Below are positions 51,331 through 59,946 of a stretch of 64,000 nucleotides of DNA, one piece after another (within the stretch, counting starts at the first letter, position 1; each line of letters opens with the position of its first letter). The DNA is taken from NCBI GenBank assembly GCA_035712145.1, contig DASTBI010000159.1, positions 27,184 through 91,183 on the forward strand, in the 5' to 3' direction. The notes under the pieces are model-generated. The model saw nothing but the letters and a program-made list of their open reading frames with translations, made no database searches and was not told the DNA's origin. A program made the translations under genes and the position numbers. The stretch comes from Candidatus Eisenbacteria bacterium (lineage in GTDB: Bacteria; Eisenbacteria; RBG-16-71-46).

Positions 51331-52940
51331 GAACCGGCCTCCGCGGCACGGGGCGAGCGGCGAAGACCGAACACCCGCGGGGCGGCGTGTTCCCACCGCG
51401 CGCGCTCGGAGCGCGTGAAGCCGAAGCGCCAGGTGAAGGCGGCGAAGATCAGCCATGACACGGTCATGGCCGACAGCAGCGGCCCCCATCCCATGGGATG
51501 CCAGATCGACTGAATCGCGATCGCCGGCGCCAGGAACGCGAGGCTCGCGAGTCCGGGCTTGGCGAAGCCCTCCCAGGCGTAACGACCGAACGGCATCTCG
51601 AGCGCGCGCACCGCGTAGATGGCGGTGGCGACACCGCCAATGAGGAAGAGCGGCACCGCGGTGCCGAGCGCCACTCCATCCAGCTTCAGGCTCCTCACCC
51701 ACAGGATCGAAAGGCCCAGGTTGAGCACGGAATTGAGCAGCGCCAGGAGTACGACGCCGCGGTGACGGCTGACCCCAAACAACAGCGATGTGGCGGCGGA
51801 CTGGGGCAACGCGACCAGCGTGGGGATCGCGAGAATCACGAGCACGCGCGCGGCGTCGGGAAACGACTCTTTCGGCATCCAGGTCGCGATCAGGTTGTCC
51901 CCGAACAGCATCAAGGCGAACAACGCCGGCCAGCAGATCAGGACGGACACCTTGGTGGCGTGGACCAACATGGTGTGGAGCTTGGCTTTTTCGCCGAGCG
52001 TGTCGAGCTCGCTGGCCGTCGGAGTCAGCACCCAGGTCGCCGAGGTGACGAGCGTGCGCGCGTTGTCGATCAGACCGGCGGCGATGGCGAACGGGGTGAC
52101 CAGCGCCGTGCCGAGGAATGCGGTGATCACGAGCGCATCGGTCTTGAATGCGAGACTCGCCGCCACCGCGGCGACGAAGGCGTAGCTGCTGTAGGAGCCG
52201 ATGCGGCGCAGGTGCGCGCGATCGATAAAGCGCCGGCCGAAGCGCGCTTCGGGCATCAGGCGCCGGACGGCAATCATCGACATCAGGTGACCCAGCAGGT
52301 TGCTGGCGAGCGCAATCCACGCCAACTCCACCAGGCCCGCTCCCATGTTGAGCGCGATCGCGAAAGCGACCGCGCGAACCACCAGCACCACCAGGCCGAG
52401 GGCGTTGGCCACGTCGTAGCGCTGGAGACCGGACAGCGCGGCGCCGAAAACGCCGAACGGGAAACCGATGGCCAGCGAAACTCCGGCCAGCAGGATCGTG
52501 GACCGGGCGTCCTCGACCTGGTGCGGCTGCAGATGCACCCACTGCGGGAATCCCTGAGCGACGACGAGCGTCCCCGCCAGCACCACCAGACCGGCCAGGG
52601 TGTAGAGCAGCAGCGCACTGGTCATGGTGCGCGACAGCGCATCGTGGTCGTTGGCGGCGCGCTCCTTGGAAACGTAGCGGACCAGCGAGGGGCGCAGCCC
52701 CTGGTCGACCAGGCCAAAGTAGCCGGTCAGGGCGAACAGGGTGACCCAGAGCCCGTAGCCATCCTTGCCGAGGACGCCGACCATGAGGGGCGTGAGCAGA
52801 AAGCTCACCACGCCAAATCCGAAGAACTTGACGTAGTTGCTGACCGCGTTGCGTGCGACTCGAACGGTGCGCTGCGCGTCGTTGTCGGGAATCGGCGGCC
52901 CGCTCTGGGCGCCGGGCGCTCCCGGATCCGCGGCGGTCAT
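51327..52940 (-). CDS. Polysaccharide flippase (Wzx-like, MATE/MOP superfamily)
   Basis: 537 residues with about fourteen membrane helices (starting AVSNYVKFFGFGVVSFLL). It would translocate the undecaprenyl-linked repeat unit across the inner membrane. Start ATG 52940 is 7 bp after the kinase stop; ATG 53009 would overlap the kinase by 62 bp and is less likely. Consistent with Wzy-dependent assembly. Confidence 0.87.
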   Translation of the reverse strand: MTAADPGAPGAQSGPPIPDNDAQRTVRVARNAVSNYVKFFGFGVVSFLLTPLMVGVLGKDGYGLWVTLFALTGYFGLVDQGLRPSLVRYVSKERAANDHDALSRTMTSALLLYTLAGLVVLAGTLVVAQGFPQWVHLQPHQVEDARSTILLAGVSLAIGFPFGVFGAALSGLQRYDVANALGLVVLVVRAVAFAIALNMGAGLVELAWIALASNLLGHLMSMIAVRRLMPEARFGRRFIDRAHLRRIGSYSSYAFVAAVAASLAFKTDALVITAFLGTALVTPFAIAAGLIDNARTLVTSATWVLTPTASELDTLGEKAKLHTMLVHATKVSVLICWPALFALMLFGDNLIATWMPKESFPDAARVLVILAIPTLVALPQSAATSLLFGVSRHRGVVLLALLNSVLNLGLSILWVRSLKLDGVALGTAVPLFLIGGVATAIYAVRALEMPFGRYAWEGFAKPGLASLAFLAPAIAIQSIWHPMGWGPLLSAMTVSWLIFAAFTWRFGFTRSERARWEHAAPRVFGLRRSPRAAEAGS

Positions 52941-52947
52941 GGCCACG

Positions 52948-55323
52948 CTAGTGGTCGGCTCCGCTCGCCTCGGTGGTGGTGTATCCGTAGTAGTTCGCGC
53001 GGTATCCATAGTAGTGAGGGAGGATCTCGCCGGCGTCGTTGATCAGCACGCCCAGCAGATTGTCACGGGACTCACGCTGCACCTTGACCCCGTACCCTGC
53101 CGCCTTGCGGACGGTGCTGCCGGCCTTGATCACGTAGAGAACCCCCTCCACCACTCGCCCCAGAATGAGCGGATCGGGAACCGCCAGATTCGGGGCCGAA
53201 TCGATGATCACCATGGGGTAGCGTCGCGTGGCCTCCTGGATGAACCACTCCACGGCGTGGTCTTCGATCAGCTCGGCTGCGGGACGCTCGCTGCGGCCGG
53301 CCGGAAGGAATTCGAGGTTGGGAAGCACCGTGGCGCGAATGAAGCGCTCGTCGAAATGCCTCTGTCCCAGGATTTGCGCCAGGCCCCAGCTGCTGCTCGG
53401 CAGTCCGAGCGCGCGGTGCATCGCCGGGCTGCGCAGGTCGAAGTCCACGAGCAACACCTTCTCGCGGAGCTCGCGCGCCAGGGTGATCGCCAGGCACGCG
53501 GTGGTCGTGGTCTTCCCCTCCCCGCGCGTGGAGCTCGTCACCAGCAACGATCGGGGCAGCGTGCGAGTTCTCGTCTTGAGCTTCAGATAGGCACGGCGGA
53601 ACTCGAGGCCCAGCGGACTCTCGACCTTGAGACGGTGGAGCAGTCCGTGATCGCGCGGCGCCGGCATTCCGGCCACGGTCCCTCCTCCGGTGCGGGCGCG
53701 GCGACGAGCGCGCTCCAGCTCGGGGACCCGCGGGATCGCTGCGAGAACCGGCAGGCCGATCACGCTCTCGACCTCTTCCGCGTTCTTCACCGACTCGTCG
53801 TGGTGCTCGACCAGCAGCACCGTGCCCACGCCGACCACCGACCCCACGATCATGGCCAGCAGGATCAGCACCGGACGGTTGGGCTTGGCCGGCGCCATCG
53901 GGCGCGTCGCGGGCTCGAGGACCATGAAGCGGCCGCTGACCTTGGCATTCTCGAATGCCTCCGCGATCTGCGAGACCGTCGACTGCTGGAGGAACGAATT
54001 GTAGAGCTGGCGGCTGTTCTCGACGTCTTGCGTGAGGCGCTGGCGCTCGATCTCACGATCCGGCCCCAACACGACGTTGCTCTCGTAAGCACGGATCTGC
54101 TGCTGCAGCCACGAGCGCCGTGATTCCACCGCCGCGAGGTCGGCCTGCGAGACCCGATAGGACACCAGGTCCTGCCGCACGTCGTCGGGCAAGGTCGGCA
54201 GCGCGCTGCTGGCGTTGGCCGACATCTCCGCCTCGAGGTCTGCGCGCTTGCGGGCGATCGACAAGCGGACACTCGCGCCGGCGTTCGAGTTCATCATCGG
54301 CGTCTCGTTGACCTCGGCGTTGGCGACCTGGCGTTCCAGCGAGCGCATCTGCGCCTCGAGCGCGTTGGTCTGCGTGCTGGTCAGCATCTGCGGGTCGCGC
54401 TCCTTGATCCGGCCTGTGAGCCGGCTCCGAAGCTGGCCCACGCGGTCGGTGAGATCGTCCAGCTCGATCTGCGCCTGCTCGAGCAGCGTGCGCGCGCGAG
54501 CGATGTTGGTCTCGCCCACCGTGGTGCCGATCTGGCTGTTGTTCACCACGCTGCGCTGGAAGGCCTCCAGCCGGCGCTCGCTCTCCTCGAGGCGAGCCTT
54601 GGCCTGCGACTGCTGCTCGCTGCTGAACTCCTGAGTCGCCTGGATGGCCTGAAGCTGCCGGTTCTTGGAGAACATCACGAACTGGTCGGCGACTCCGGCG
54701 GCGAGCTTCTGCGCGCGATCGGGGTCTCCATCCTCGACCATGATCTGGAAGACGTTGCCCTTGCCCTTCTTGACCATGGTGCCATCGCGCAGCCTATCGA
54801 TCAGGAACTCGTCGATGACCTGGTCGTCGGTCATCTTGCCCACGCGCTTTCCGAACTTGAGCGCCCACTCGCGGGTGTCGGGATCCGTGCGAATCCCCGT
54901 CGCGGTGAGCACGCTTCTCAGGAACACGCTGCTCTTCGCCTGCTCGCGCATGAGATCCGCTTGCGCGTCGGGGCTGACCGTGCCGCCGATATTCCCCAGC
55001 TGGCCGGACAGCTGCTGCGGCCGCTCGAGCACCAGGGTGACCTGGCTGACGTAGATGGGCTTGAGCAGGAAGGCGCCGGACAACCCCGCCGCGAAGGCGA
55101 GCGCGAAGGGCACCAGGAACAGCAGCTTCCTGCGCCACAGGATTCGGACGATTTCGCGCGCGTCCACCGGCGCATGATGGCCTCCAGGACCGTGCGGAGG
55201 TCCTCCATGCGGAGGTCCACCGTGGGGAGGCCCGCCGTGGCCATGAGGAGGACCGCCGTGGAGCGGCACGCCCTGGAAGTGAGGGCTCAGCGGGTGGTCG
55301 GAGTCGCGCGTGTCGTGGCTCAT
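52948..55323 (-). CDS. Wzz-type chain-length regulator fused to BY-kinase, His/Gly/Pro-rich N-terminus
   Basis: 791 residues. The N-terminal tail (22-50) repeats HGGPP. Wzz part: TM1 (about 66-88), a long periplasmic coiled coil (about 190-450), TM2 (about 475-500). The cytoplasmic kinase has Walker A TSSTRGEGKTTTTAC (about 585-600), Walker A' LLVDFDLRSP and Walker B MVIIDSAP. The tail holds a Tyr cluster (HYYGYRANYYGY) as in BY-kinases that autophosphorylate to control polymer length. ATG overlaps the Wza-like stop. Confidence 0.93.
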   Translation of the reverse strand: MSHDTRDSDHPLSPHFQGVPLHGGPPHGHGGPPHGGPPHGGPPHGPGGHHAPVDAREIVRILWRRKLLFLVPFALAFAAGLSGAFLLKPIYVSQVTLVLERPQQLSGQLGNIGGTVSPDAQADLMREQAKSSVFLRSVLTATGIRTDPDTREWALKFGKRVGKMTDDQVIDEFLIDRLRDGTMVKKGKGNVFQIMVEDGDPDRAQKLAAGVADQFVMFSKNRQLQAIQATQEFSSEQQSQAKARLEESERRLEAFQRSVVNNSQIGTTVGETNIARARTLLEQAQIELDDLTDRVGQLRSRLTGRIKERDPQMLTSTQTNALEAQMRSLERQVANAEVNETPMMNSNAGASVRLSIARKRADLEAEMSANASSALPTLPDDVRQDLVSYRVSQADLAAVESRRSWLQQQIRAYESNVVLGPDREIERQRLTQDVENSRQLYNSFLQQSTVSQIAEAFENAKVSGRFMVLEPATRPMAPAKPNRPVLILLAMIVGSVVGVGTVLLVEHHDESVKNAEEVESVIGLPVLAAIPRVPELERARRRARTGGGTVAGMPAPRDHGLLHRLKVESPLGLEFRRAYLKLKTRTRTLPRSLLVTSSTRGEGKTTTTACLAITLARELREKVLLVDFDLRSPAMHRALGLPSSSWGLAQILGQRHFDERFIRATVLPNLEFLPAGRSERPAAELIEDHAVEWFIQEATRRYPMVIIDSAPNLAVPDPLILGRVVEGVLYVIKAGSTVRKAAGYGVKVQRESRDNLLGVLINDAGEILPHYYGYRANYYGYTTTEASGADH
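55174..55260 (-). repeat. Degenerate 15-bp tandem repeat coding HGGPP
   Basis: Within the kinase gene, units of about 15 bp encode HGGPP or HGHGGPP, ending in GHH, giving 29 residues rich in His, Gly and Pro. Third-base differences between units show they are not recent identical copies. Confidence 0.8.
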
Positions 55324-56282
55324 GGGTTGTTGTTCTCGTCGAGCAGCTGCTCGAGAACGATGAGGTTGAGGACATCGGTGGTAATGGACAAGATCGTTTC
55401 GAGGCCGCCGAAGGCCATCGCGACCTTCGAGGTGCGGGTCGGCATGACGTAGACGACGTCTCCGGGCTTCACCAGCTGCGGCCGATAGGTTCCCTGGTCC
55501 AGGGAACGCTTCAGGTTGAGCGTGGTCACCGCGTGCGTCTGCCCTTCGCGAGTGATGATCCGCACCTGTGCCAGATTGCCGCGCGGCGTGAGACCGCCGG
55601 CGACCGCCAGCGCGGTCCACAGATCCGATCCGGCGCCCATGGGATACACGCCCGGCCGAGTCACTTCGCCGAGAACCGCGACGCCATCCGAGGACATGCC
55701 GGCTGCCGCGCCCACGCCCACGCCGCCCGCGACGGTGATGATGTCGCCCGGTTGGAGCGGTGGCAACGAGGAGGGACTGCCGTCGCGCTGCGCGGCGGCC
55801 ACGTTCGCGTAGAGGGTGCGGCGGCCGCCATTCGGCTCCTTGCGCACGATCTCGACTCTCGACAACTCGGCGCTCGGCAACGCTCCTCCGGCGGCCCCGA
55901 TCATCTCGATCAATCCGGGCATGCGCTCGAATCCGTAGCGCCCGGGCTTGGCGACCGCTCCCTGGACGTAGACGCTCTGGCTCAGGAACTGAGTGACCGT
56001 CACGGTCACCGACGTGGTCTGGCGGAGATAGGTGGCCAGACGCTCGGCGATCTTGTCGCCCAGCGCCTTGGGGGTCAGACCCGCGGCCTTCATGTTCCCG
56101 ATCGGGGGGAACGTGATGTTCCCTTGCGCGTCGATGGCCACCGATCGCTCGAGCTCGGGATGGAGATAGATCGAGATCGCGAGGACGTCCTCCGGCCCCA
56201 GGACGTACTCCTGTGCTGACGCGAGCCGCGGCCCCGCCAACAAAACGAGACCGACCCACAGCCACCGCAAGGCACGGCTCAT
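55320..56282 (-). CDS. Polysaccharide export protein (Wza/SLBB-like)
   Basis: 320 residues. Signal peptide (LVLLAGPRLASAQ), then Poly_export domain (YVLGPEDVLAISIYLHPELE, VAIDAQGNITFPPIG) and SLBB-type repeats (VYVQGAVAKPGRYGF; VAVLGEVTRPGVYPMGAGS). No lipobox is visible, unlike E. coli Wza, so it is not acylated at the N-terminus. ATG 56282 overlaps the dehydratase stop. Forms the export path for the EPS (family knowledge). Confidence 0.92.
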   Translation of the reverse strand: MSRALRWLWVGLVLLAGPRLASAQEYVLGPEDVLAISIYLHPELERSVAIDAQGNITFPPIGNMKAAGLTPKALGDKIAERLATYLRQTTSVTVTVTQFLSQSVYVQGAVAKPGRYGFERMPGLIEMIGAAGGALPSAELSRVEIVRKEPNGGRRTLYANVAAAQRDGSPSSLPPLQPGDIITVAGGVGVGAAAGMSSDGVAVLGEVTRPGVYPMGAGSDLWTALAVAGGLTPRGNLAQVRIITREGQTHAVTTLNLKRSLDQGTYRPQLVKPGDVVYVMPTRTSKVAMAFGGLETILSITTDVLNLIVLEQLLDENNNP

Positions 56283-58882
56283 TGCGTCACTCCTTTGACG
56301 GTCGACGGCGCGCCGCCGGCCTGCCCATTCGTGTCTGCGAGAGTCGGGCGATCGACTCGCGACCGTCGAAGCACGACGCCGAACGAGCGTCCCATGGTGC
56401 GTACGTCCAGCAGCCAGGAACGGTTGTCGACGTAGTAGAGATCGTAGTGCACCCGTCGCACCACGCCGTCCGCGTCGTCGTCCCGGCACTCGGAAACCTG
56501 GGCCAACCCGGTCACGCCGGGCAGTATGCTGAACCTCCGAGCATAGTCGGGCACAACGCCCTTCCACCGCAAGATCAGCTCGGCCTTTTCAGGTCCTGGA
56601 CCGACGAGCGTCATGTCGTGTCGCAACACGTTGAGCAGGAACGGGGCGCTGTCCAGACCATGCCTTCCGAGCCAGCGGCTCATCGGACCCAGGTCGGTGC
56701 GGAAGCGAACGCACTCGAACGGCTGGCCCAGGAGGTCCAGCGTGCGGCGCTCGGACACCCGGCGATCGATGGTGGCCTCGGCGCGCGCCCTGCGTCGCTG
56801 CGACGTGCGGCGCGTGCGGCCGATTCGGGTCTCGCGCACCATCATGTCGCTCTCGCGGCTCAAGCGAGCCTCGATCCACACCGCGAGCCAGAGCGGCGCC
56901 GAGAGCACCATCAGCAACCCCGCCGTCACCGTGTCGACTGCCTGGCGCACGATCTCGCGCCAGTCGGTGCGGGGCTCGATGCGCACTTCCTGCACCGCCG
57001 GCAGCTCGACTGGAGGACGCTCGGGCTCGTGCTCGTAAGGAACCAGCGTCGGTTCCATGTACTCGGGGACCAGCCGTTGCAGCACCCGCTTGATCTCTTC
57101 GGGCTGGCCGGTGCGCGCCACGCGCTCCAGACCGGCGATCTCCATCAGAAGCTGCTCTTCGCGCCGGGCGTCGAGGTCCCACACCAGAATGCGCTGATGA
57201 CGGGTGATCCGGGTCAGCTCGCTTGCCGAGTGCAGCTCTTCGTAGAGCTTCTCTCCCGGCCGGAGGCCGGTGAACACGATCTCGACATCCTCCCCTTCGC
57301 GCATGCCCGCGAGGCGGATCAGCTGGCGCGCGAGGTCGAGGATGCGGACCGGCTCGCCCATGTCGAGCAGATACACTTCGCCGCCGCGCCCCATGGCGCC
57401 CGCCTGGAGCACGAGACGCACGGCTTCCGGAATCGTCATGAAGTAGCGCCGCGCGTCGGGATGCGTGACCGTGAGGGGTCCACCGCGCTCGAGCTGGCGG
57501 CGGAAGAGCGGGATCACCGATCCATCGCTGCCAAGCACGTTGCCGAAGCGGACCGCCACGAAGCGCGTGGTGCTGCTCTGCGACCGGCTCTGGCCGATCA
57601 TTTCGCACACTCGCTTCGACGCGCCCATGACGCTGGTGGGATTCACGGCCTTGTCGGTCGAGATCAGCACGAACTTCTCCACCCCGTGCCGGTCGGCGGC
57701 ATCCACCAGCACGCGCGTGCCGACGATGTTGTTGAACACCGCCTCACGCGGATTGATCTCGAGCAGTGGAACGTGCTTGTGCGCCGCGGCGTGGAACACG
57801 ACCTGAGGCCGGAAGCGCTTGAATGCCGCCTCGATGCCGTCAGGGTCCTGGATGTTGCCCACCACCGGATGGAGCGGCAGATTGGGATGCTGCGTGACCA
57901 GCTCGTTGTGAACGTAGTAGAGCCCGTTCTCGGCGTGGTCGAGCAGCACCAGCTCACTGGGCCCGAATCCCGCAACCTGGCGTGCCAGCTCGGAGCCAAT
58001 CGAGCCGCCGGACCCGGTGACGAGAACTCGCTTGGCGCGGATGAAGTCCGCGACTTCCTGCAGATCGAGATGAACCGGCACGCGCCCCAGCAGGTCCTCG
58101 ATCCGGACATCGCGAATCTGGGCGAGCGTCGGTCGTCCGGGATTCATGTCCGAGAGCCCCGGCAGGGTCTTGATGCGAATCTGCGCCTCGCCGCAGAAGC
58201 GCGCGATCTCGCGGACCACCTTGGCCGGCATGGTGGGATCCGACACGATCACCAGCTCTGCGCGCTGCTCGACGATGACGCGCGGCAGGTCCGCTATCGT
58301 GCCCTGGACCTTGACCCCTTCGATCTGGTGACCGGCAAGGCCCGGGTCGTCGTCGATGAAGCCCACCGGCGCCAGCACCTCGGCGCCCGCCGGACGACGG
58401 CGCATCTCGTGGATCAGGTGGATGGCGGCGGTGTCTGCGCCGACGACGAGAGCCCGTGTGGCGCGATTGGGCAGCGGACCGAGCACCCGGTCTCTCACCA
58501 GGCGCCAGGCGAAGCGAACGCCGCCGACCAGCAGGAGCTGGCCCGCCCACGCCATGACGATCACGCTGCGCGGGTAGAGGGCGTCCGAAGTGAACATCGT
58601 GATCGCCACCAGCGCGAGTGTCGAGAGCGTGACGCCCTTGAGGATCTGGAACAGCGTGATCACGCTGGCGTAACGCCACAGCCCCTGGTAGAGCCCCGAG
58701 AGGTGGTACGCCAGAAGTGACGCCGCCGTGTAAACCGGCGCAATGGAGAGGTAGCCGCGCCAGTAGCGAGCCGGCACGTCGCCTTCGAACCGCAACAGGA
58801 GAGCCGCGATGTACGCGGCATGAATGAATGCCGTGTACACCACCGTCAGCAGCAGGAGTCGCGGGGTTCTCTTGACGTTCAT
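56279..58882 (-). CDS. NDP-sugar 4,6-dehydratase-like (WbpM/PglF type) fused to sugar-phosphate transferase domain
   Basis: 867 residues. N-terminal membrane part (1-110, four helices), a CoA-binding-like Rossmann unit (VVGADTAAIHLI), then the extended SDR domain with GSGGSIGSELARQV (about 287) and the catalytic TDKAVNPTSVMGASKR region (about 414). A C-terminal sugar transferase-like domain spans about 640-840 (LNVLRHDMTLVGPGPE, ILPGVTGLAQVSE). The usual DE pair of that domain (SLDELPQL-type) reads GLDSAPFL here, and the Arg of GPRPE is Gly. These may reduce or alter its activity. First large gene of the operon. Confidence 0.9.
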   Translation of the reverse strand: MNVKRTPRLLLLTVVYTAFIHAAYIAALLLRFEGDVPARYWRGYLSIAPVYTAASLLAYHLSGLYQGLWRYASVITLFQILKGVTLSTLALVAITMFTSDALYPRSVIVMAWAGQLLLVGGVRFAWRLVRDRVLGPLPNRATRALVVGADTAAIHLIHEMRRRPAGAEVLAPVGFIDDDPGLAGHQIEGVKVQGTIADLPRVIVEQRAELVIVSDPTMPAKVVREIARFCGEAQIRIKTLPGLSDMNPGRPTLAQIRDVRIEDLLGRVPVHLDLQEVADFIRAKRVLVTGSGGSIGSELARQVAGFGPSELVLLDHAENGLYYVHNELVTQHPNLPLHPVVGNIQDPDGIEAAFKRFRPQVVFHAAAHKHVPLLEINPREAVFNNIVGTRVLVDAADRHGVEKFVLISTDKAVNPTSVMGASKRVCEMIGQSRSQSSTTRFVAVRFGNVLGSDGSVIPLFRRQLERGGPLTVTHPDARRYFMTIPEAVRLVLQAGAMGRGGEVYLLDMGEPVRILDLARQLIRLAGMREGEDVEIVFTGLRPGEKLYEELHSASELTRITRHQRILVWDLDARREEQLLMEIAGLERVARTGQPEEIKRVLQRLVPEYMEPTLVPYEHEPERPPVELPAVQEVRIEPRTDWREIVRQAVDTVTAGLLMVLSAPLWLAVWIEARLSRESDMMVRETRIGRTRRTSQRRRARAEATIDRRVSERRTLDLLGQPFECVRFRTDLGPMSRWLGRHGLDSAPFLLNVLRHDMTLVGPGPEKAELILRWKGVVPDYARRFSILPGVTGLAQVSECRDDDADGVVRRVHYDLYYVDNRSWLLDVRTMGRSFGVVLRRSRVDRPTLADTNGQAGGAPSTVKGVTQ

Positions 58883-59085
58883 TCCTTGGCCTGGTGCGCG
58901 AAATTGCCGGCCGAAGAGACGTACCTGTCTCCTCGGGTGGTCATGACCAACGCCGGCAAGGGGGCCCTGCGCTTCGCGCCAGGGAGGCGTCTCGTACCAA
59001 CCGATGTCTTCTTGTTCGAGGAGCGACCCCCCACACTCAGCCGCAGATCACGATCCGGGCTGAGGGTCGGTTGATGGTCGCTCAT
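58879..59085 (-). CDS. Small basic protein of 68 residues coupled to the EPS operon, hypothetical
   Basis: The ORF begins at ATG 59085 and ends in a TGA that overlaps the dehydratase ATG (ATGA), the same coupling as the following genes. It lies wholly between a good promoter (59129-59158) and the first recognised gene. It is Arg/Lys-rich (KKTSVGTRRLPGAKRR), has no signal peptide and a weak ribosome site (GGGAC, 5 bases). Codon use is less GC-biased than the neighbours. It may be a real leader gene or chance; no homologue recognised. Confidence 0.45.
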   Translation of the reverse strand: MSDHQPTLSPDRDLRLSVGGRSSNKKTSVGTRRLPGAKRRAPLPALVMTTRGDRYVSSAGNFAHQAKE

Positions 59086-59128
59086 TTTGTCCCGCACCGT
59101 GAGGTCCGGGGGCGCTTCGTCGTGAAAT

Positions 59129-59158
59129 ATTCTATTGAGCGCCGCAAAGCCGTGTCAA
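59129..59158 (-). promoter_or_regulatory. Probable sigma70-type promoter of the EPS/exosortase operon
   Basis: On the minus strand perfect TTGACA (59158-59153), an 18-base spacer and TAGAAT (59134-59129; 5 of 6). Expected start near 59121. The 282-bp stretch 59159-59440 beyond it holds no gene that I can support. No sigma54 site with correct spacing is visible, so control by PrsR here is not shown. Confidence 0.6.
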
Positions 59159-59440
59159 GCAACAGCGGCTTAAGGTGTTAGCTCGGCGGCTTCGATTGCG
59201 TTCTGCAATGGCGCACGATGGCTGCTTCCAGAGTCGGCCCAGGGCCTGGCATCCAGGACCATCGGGCTCGTCGAGGGGGAGGCGTCGGCGGTCGCGTCCC
59301 GAGGATCGTTGCTGCGGCAAGCGGCTGACCCGTGCGAGTATGCCGCCTCTGGAAAATCACCGGCGGAGCCGAGAAGGGGTCCCCCCCGCTTCGAACGCTC
59401 TGTGCTTCCTTGCGACTACCCCCTGCCACAAGGAGCCCGA

Positions 59441-59866
59441 ATGAAACGCGTTTCCCTCGTCCTCGTCGCCTTGGCGCTACTCCTCGCCGCTAGCCTCCGG
59501 GTCGCCGACGCCAACAAGACCCACGAGGCCACTCTGACAGGCGCGGCGGAGGTGGGTGGCGGAGATCCCGATGGGTCCGGTCGTGCACTCATCGGCCTCA
59601 GCCCCAGCAGCAGGCAGATCTGCTTCACGATCGATGTCTCTAACATCGCCCCGGCGACGGCCGCTCATATCCACCGTGGAGCCGCAGGAGCCGACGGCCC
59701 GGTGGTCGTGGCTCTCACGGCCCCGACGAATGGCTCCTCGATCGGCTGCGTGGAGGTGGATGCGGCTCTGCTCAAGGAGATCATGAGGAACCCCGGGGAC
59801 TTCTACGTGAACGTCCTCAACGCCGACTATCCCGACGGAGCCATCCGGGGGCAGCTGACTCGCTGA
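59441..59866 (+). CDS. CHRD domain-containing exported protein
   Basis: 141 residues with a signal peptide (LVLVALALLLAASLRVADA). The CHRD domain runs from ATLTGAAEVGGGDPDGSG to NAADYPDGAIRGQL-like end (NVLNADYPDGAIRGQLTR), with AAHIHRGAAGADGPVVV in the middle. CHRD domains were named from chordin; bacterial copies are secreted and of unknown role. AAGGAG precedes the ATG at a good distance; a longer reading to 59309 lacks support. Ends 19 bp before a hairpin terminator. Confidence 0.9.
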   Translation: MKRVSLVLVALALLLAASLRVADANKTHEATLTGAAEVGGGDPDGSGRALIGLSPSSRQICFTIDVSNIAPATAAHIHRGAAGADGPVVVALTAPTNGSSIGCVEVDAALLKEIMRNPGDFYVNVLNADYPDGAIRGQLTR

Positions 59867-59885
59867 TTTCGTTGGCCATCGAGAC

Positions 59886-59911
59886 GGGCGCCTCGCGAGT
59901 GCGAGGCGCCC
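59886..59911 (+). terminator. Hairpin terminator between convergent genes
   Basis: GGGCGCCTCGC and GCGAGGCGCCC form a perfect 11-bp stem with a GAGT loop. The T run after it is weak (ATTT), so termination strength is uncertain. Confidence 0.5.
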
Positions 59912-59946
59912 ATCGATTTGTGCAGGTCACGAGGTGCTACCGGTTG

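Noticed and set aside
56213..58720. An 835-codon open frame antisense to the dehydratase fusion
   Set aside because: No family features; the minus strand carries full SDR motifs. Shadow of high third-base GC.
59141..59158. Sigma54 promoter for the EPS operon (TGACAC...TTGC)
   Set aside because: Spacing is one base short and the -24 GG is GA; the overlapping TTGACA/TAGAAT sigma70 promoter fits better.
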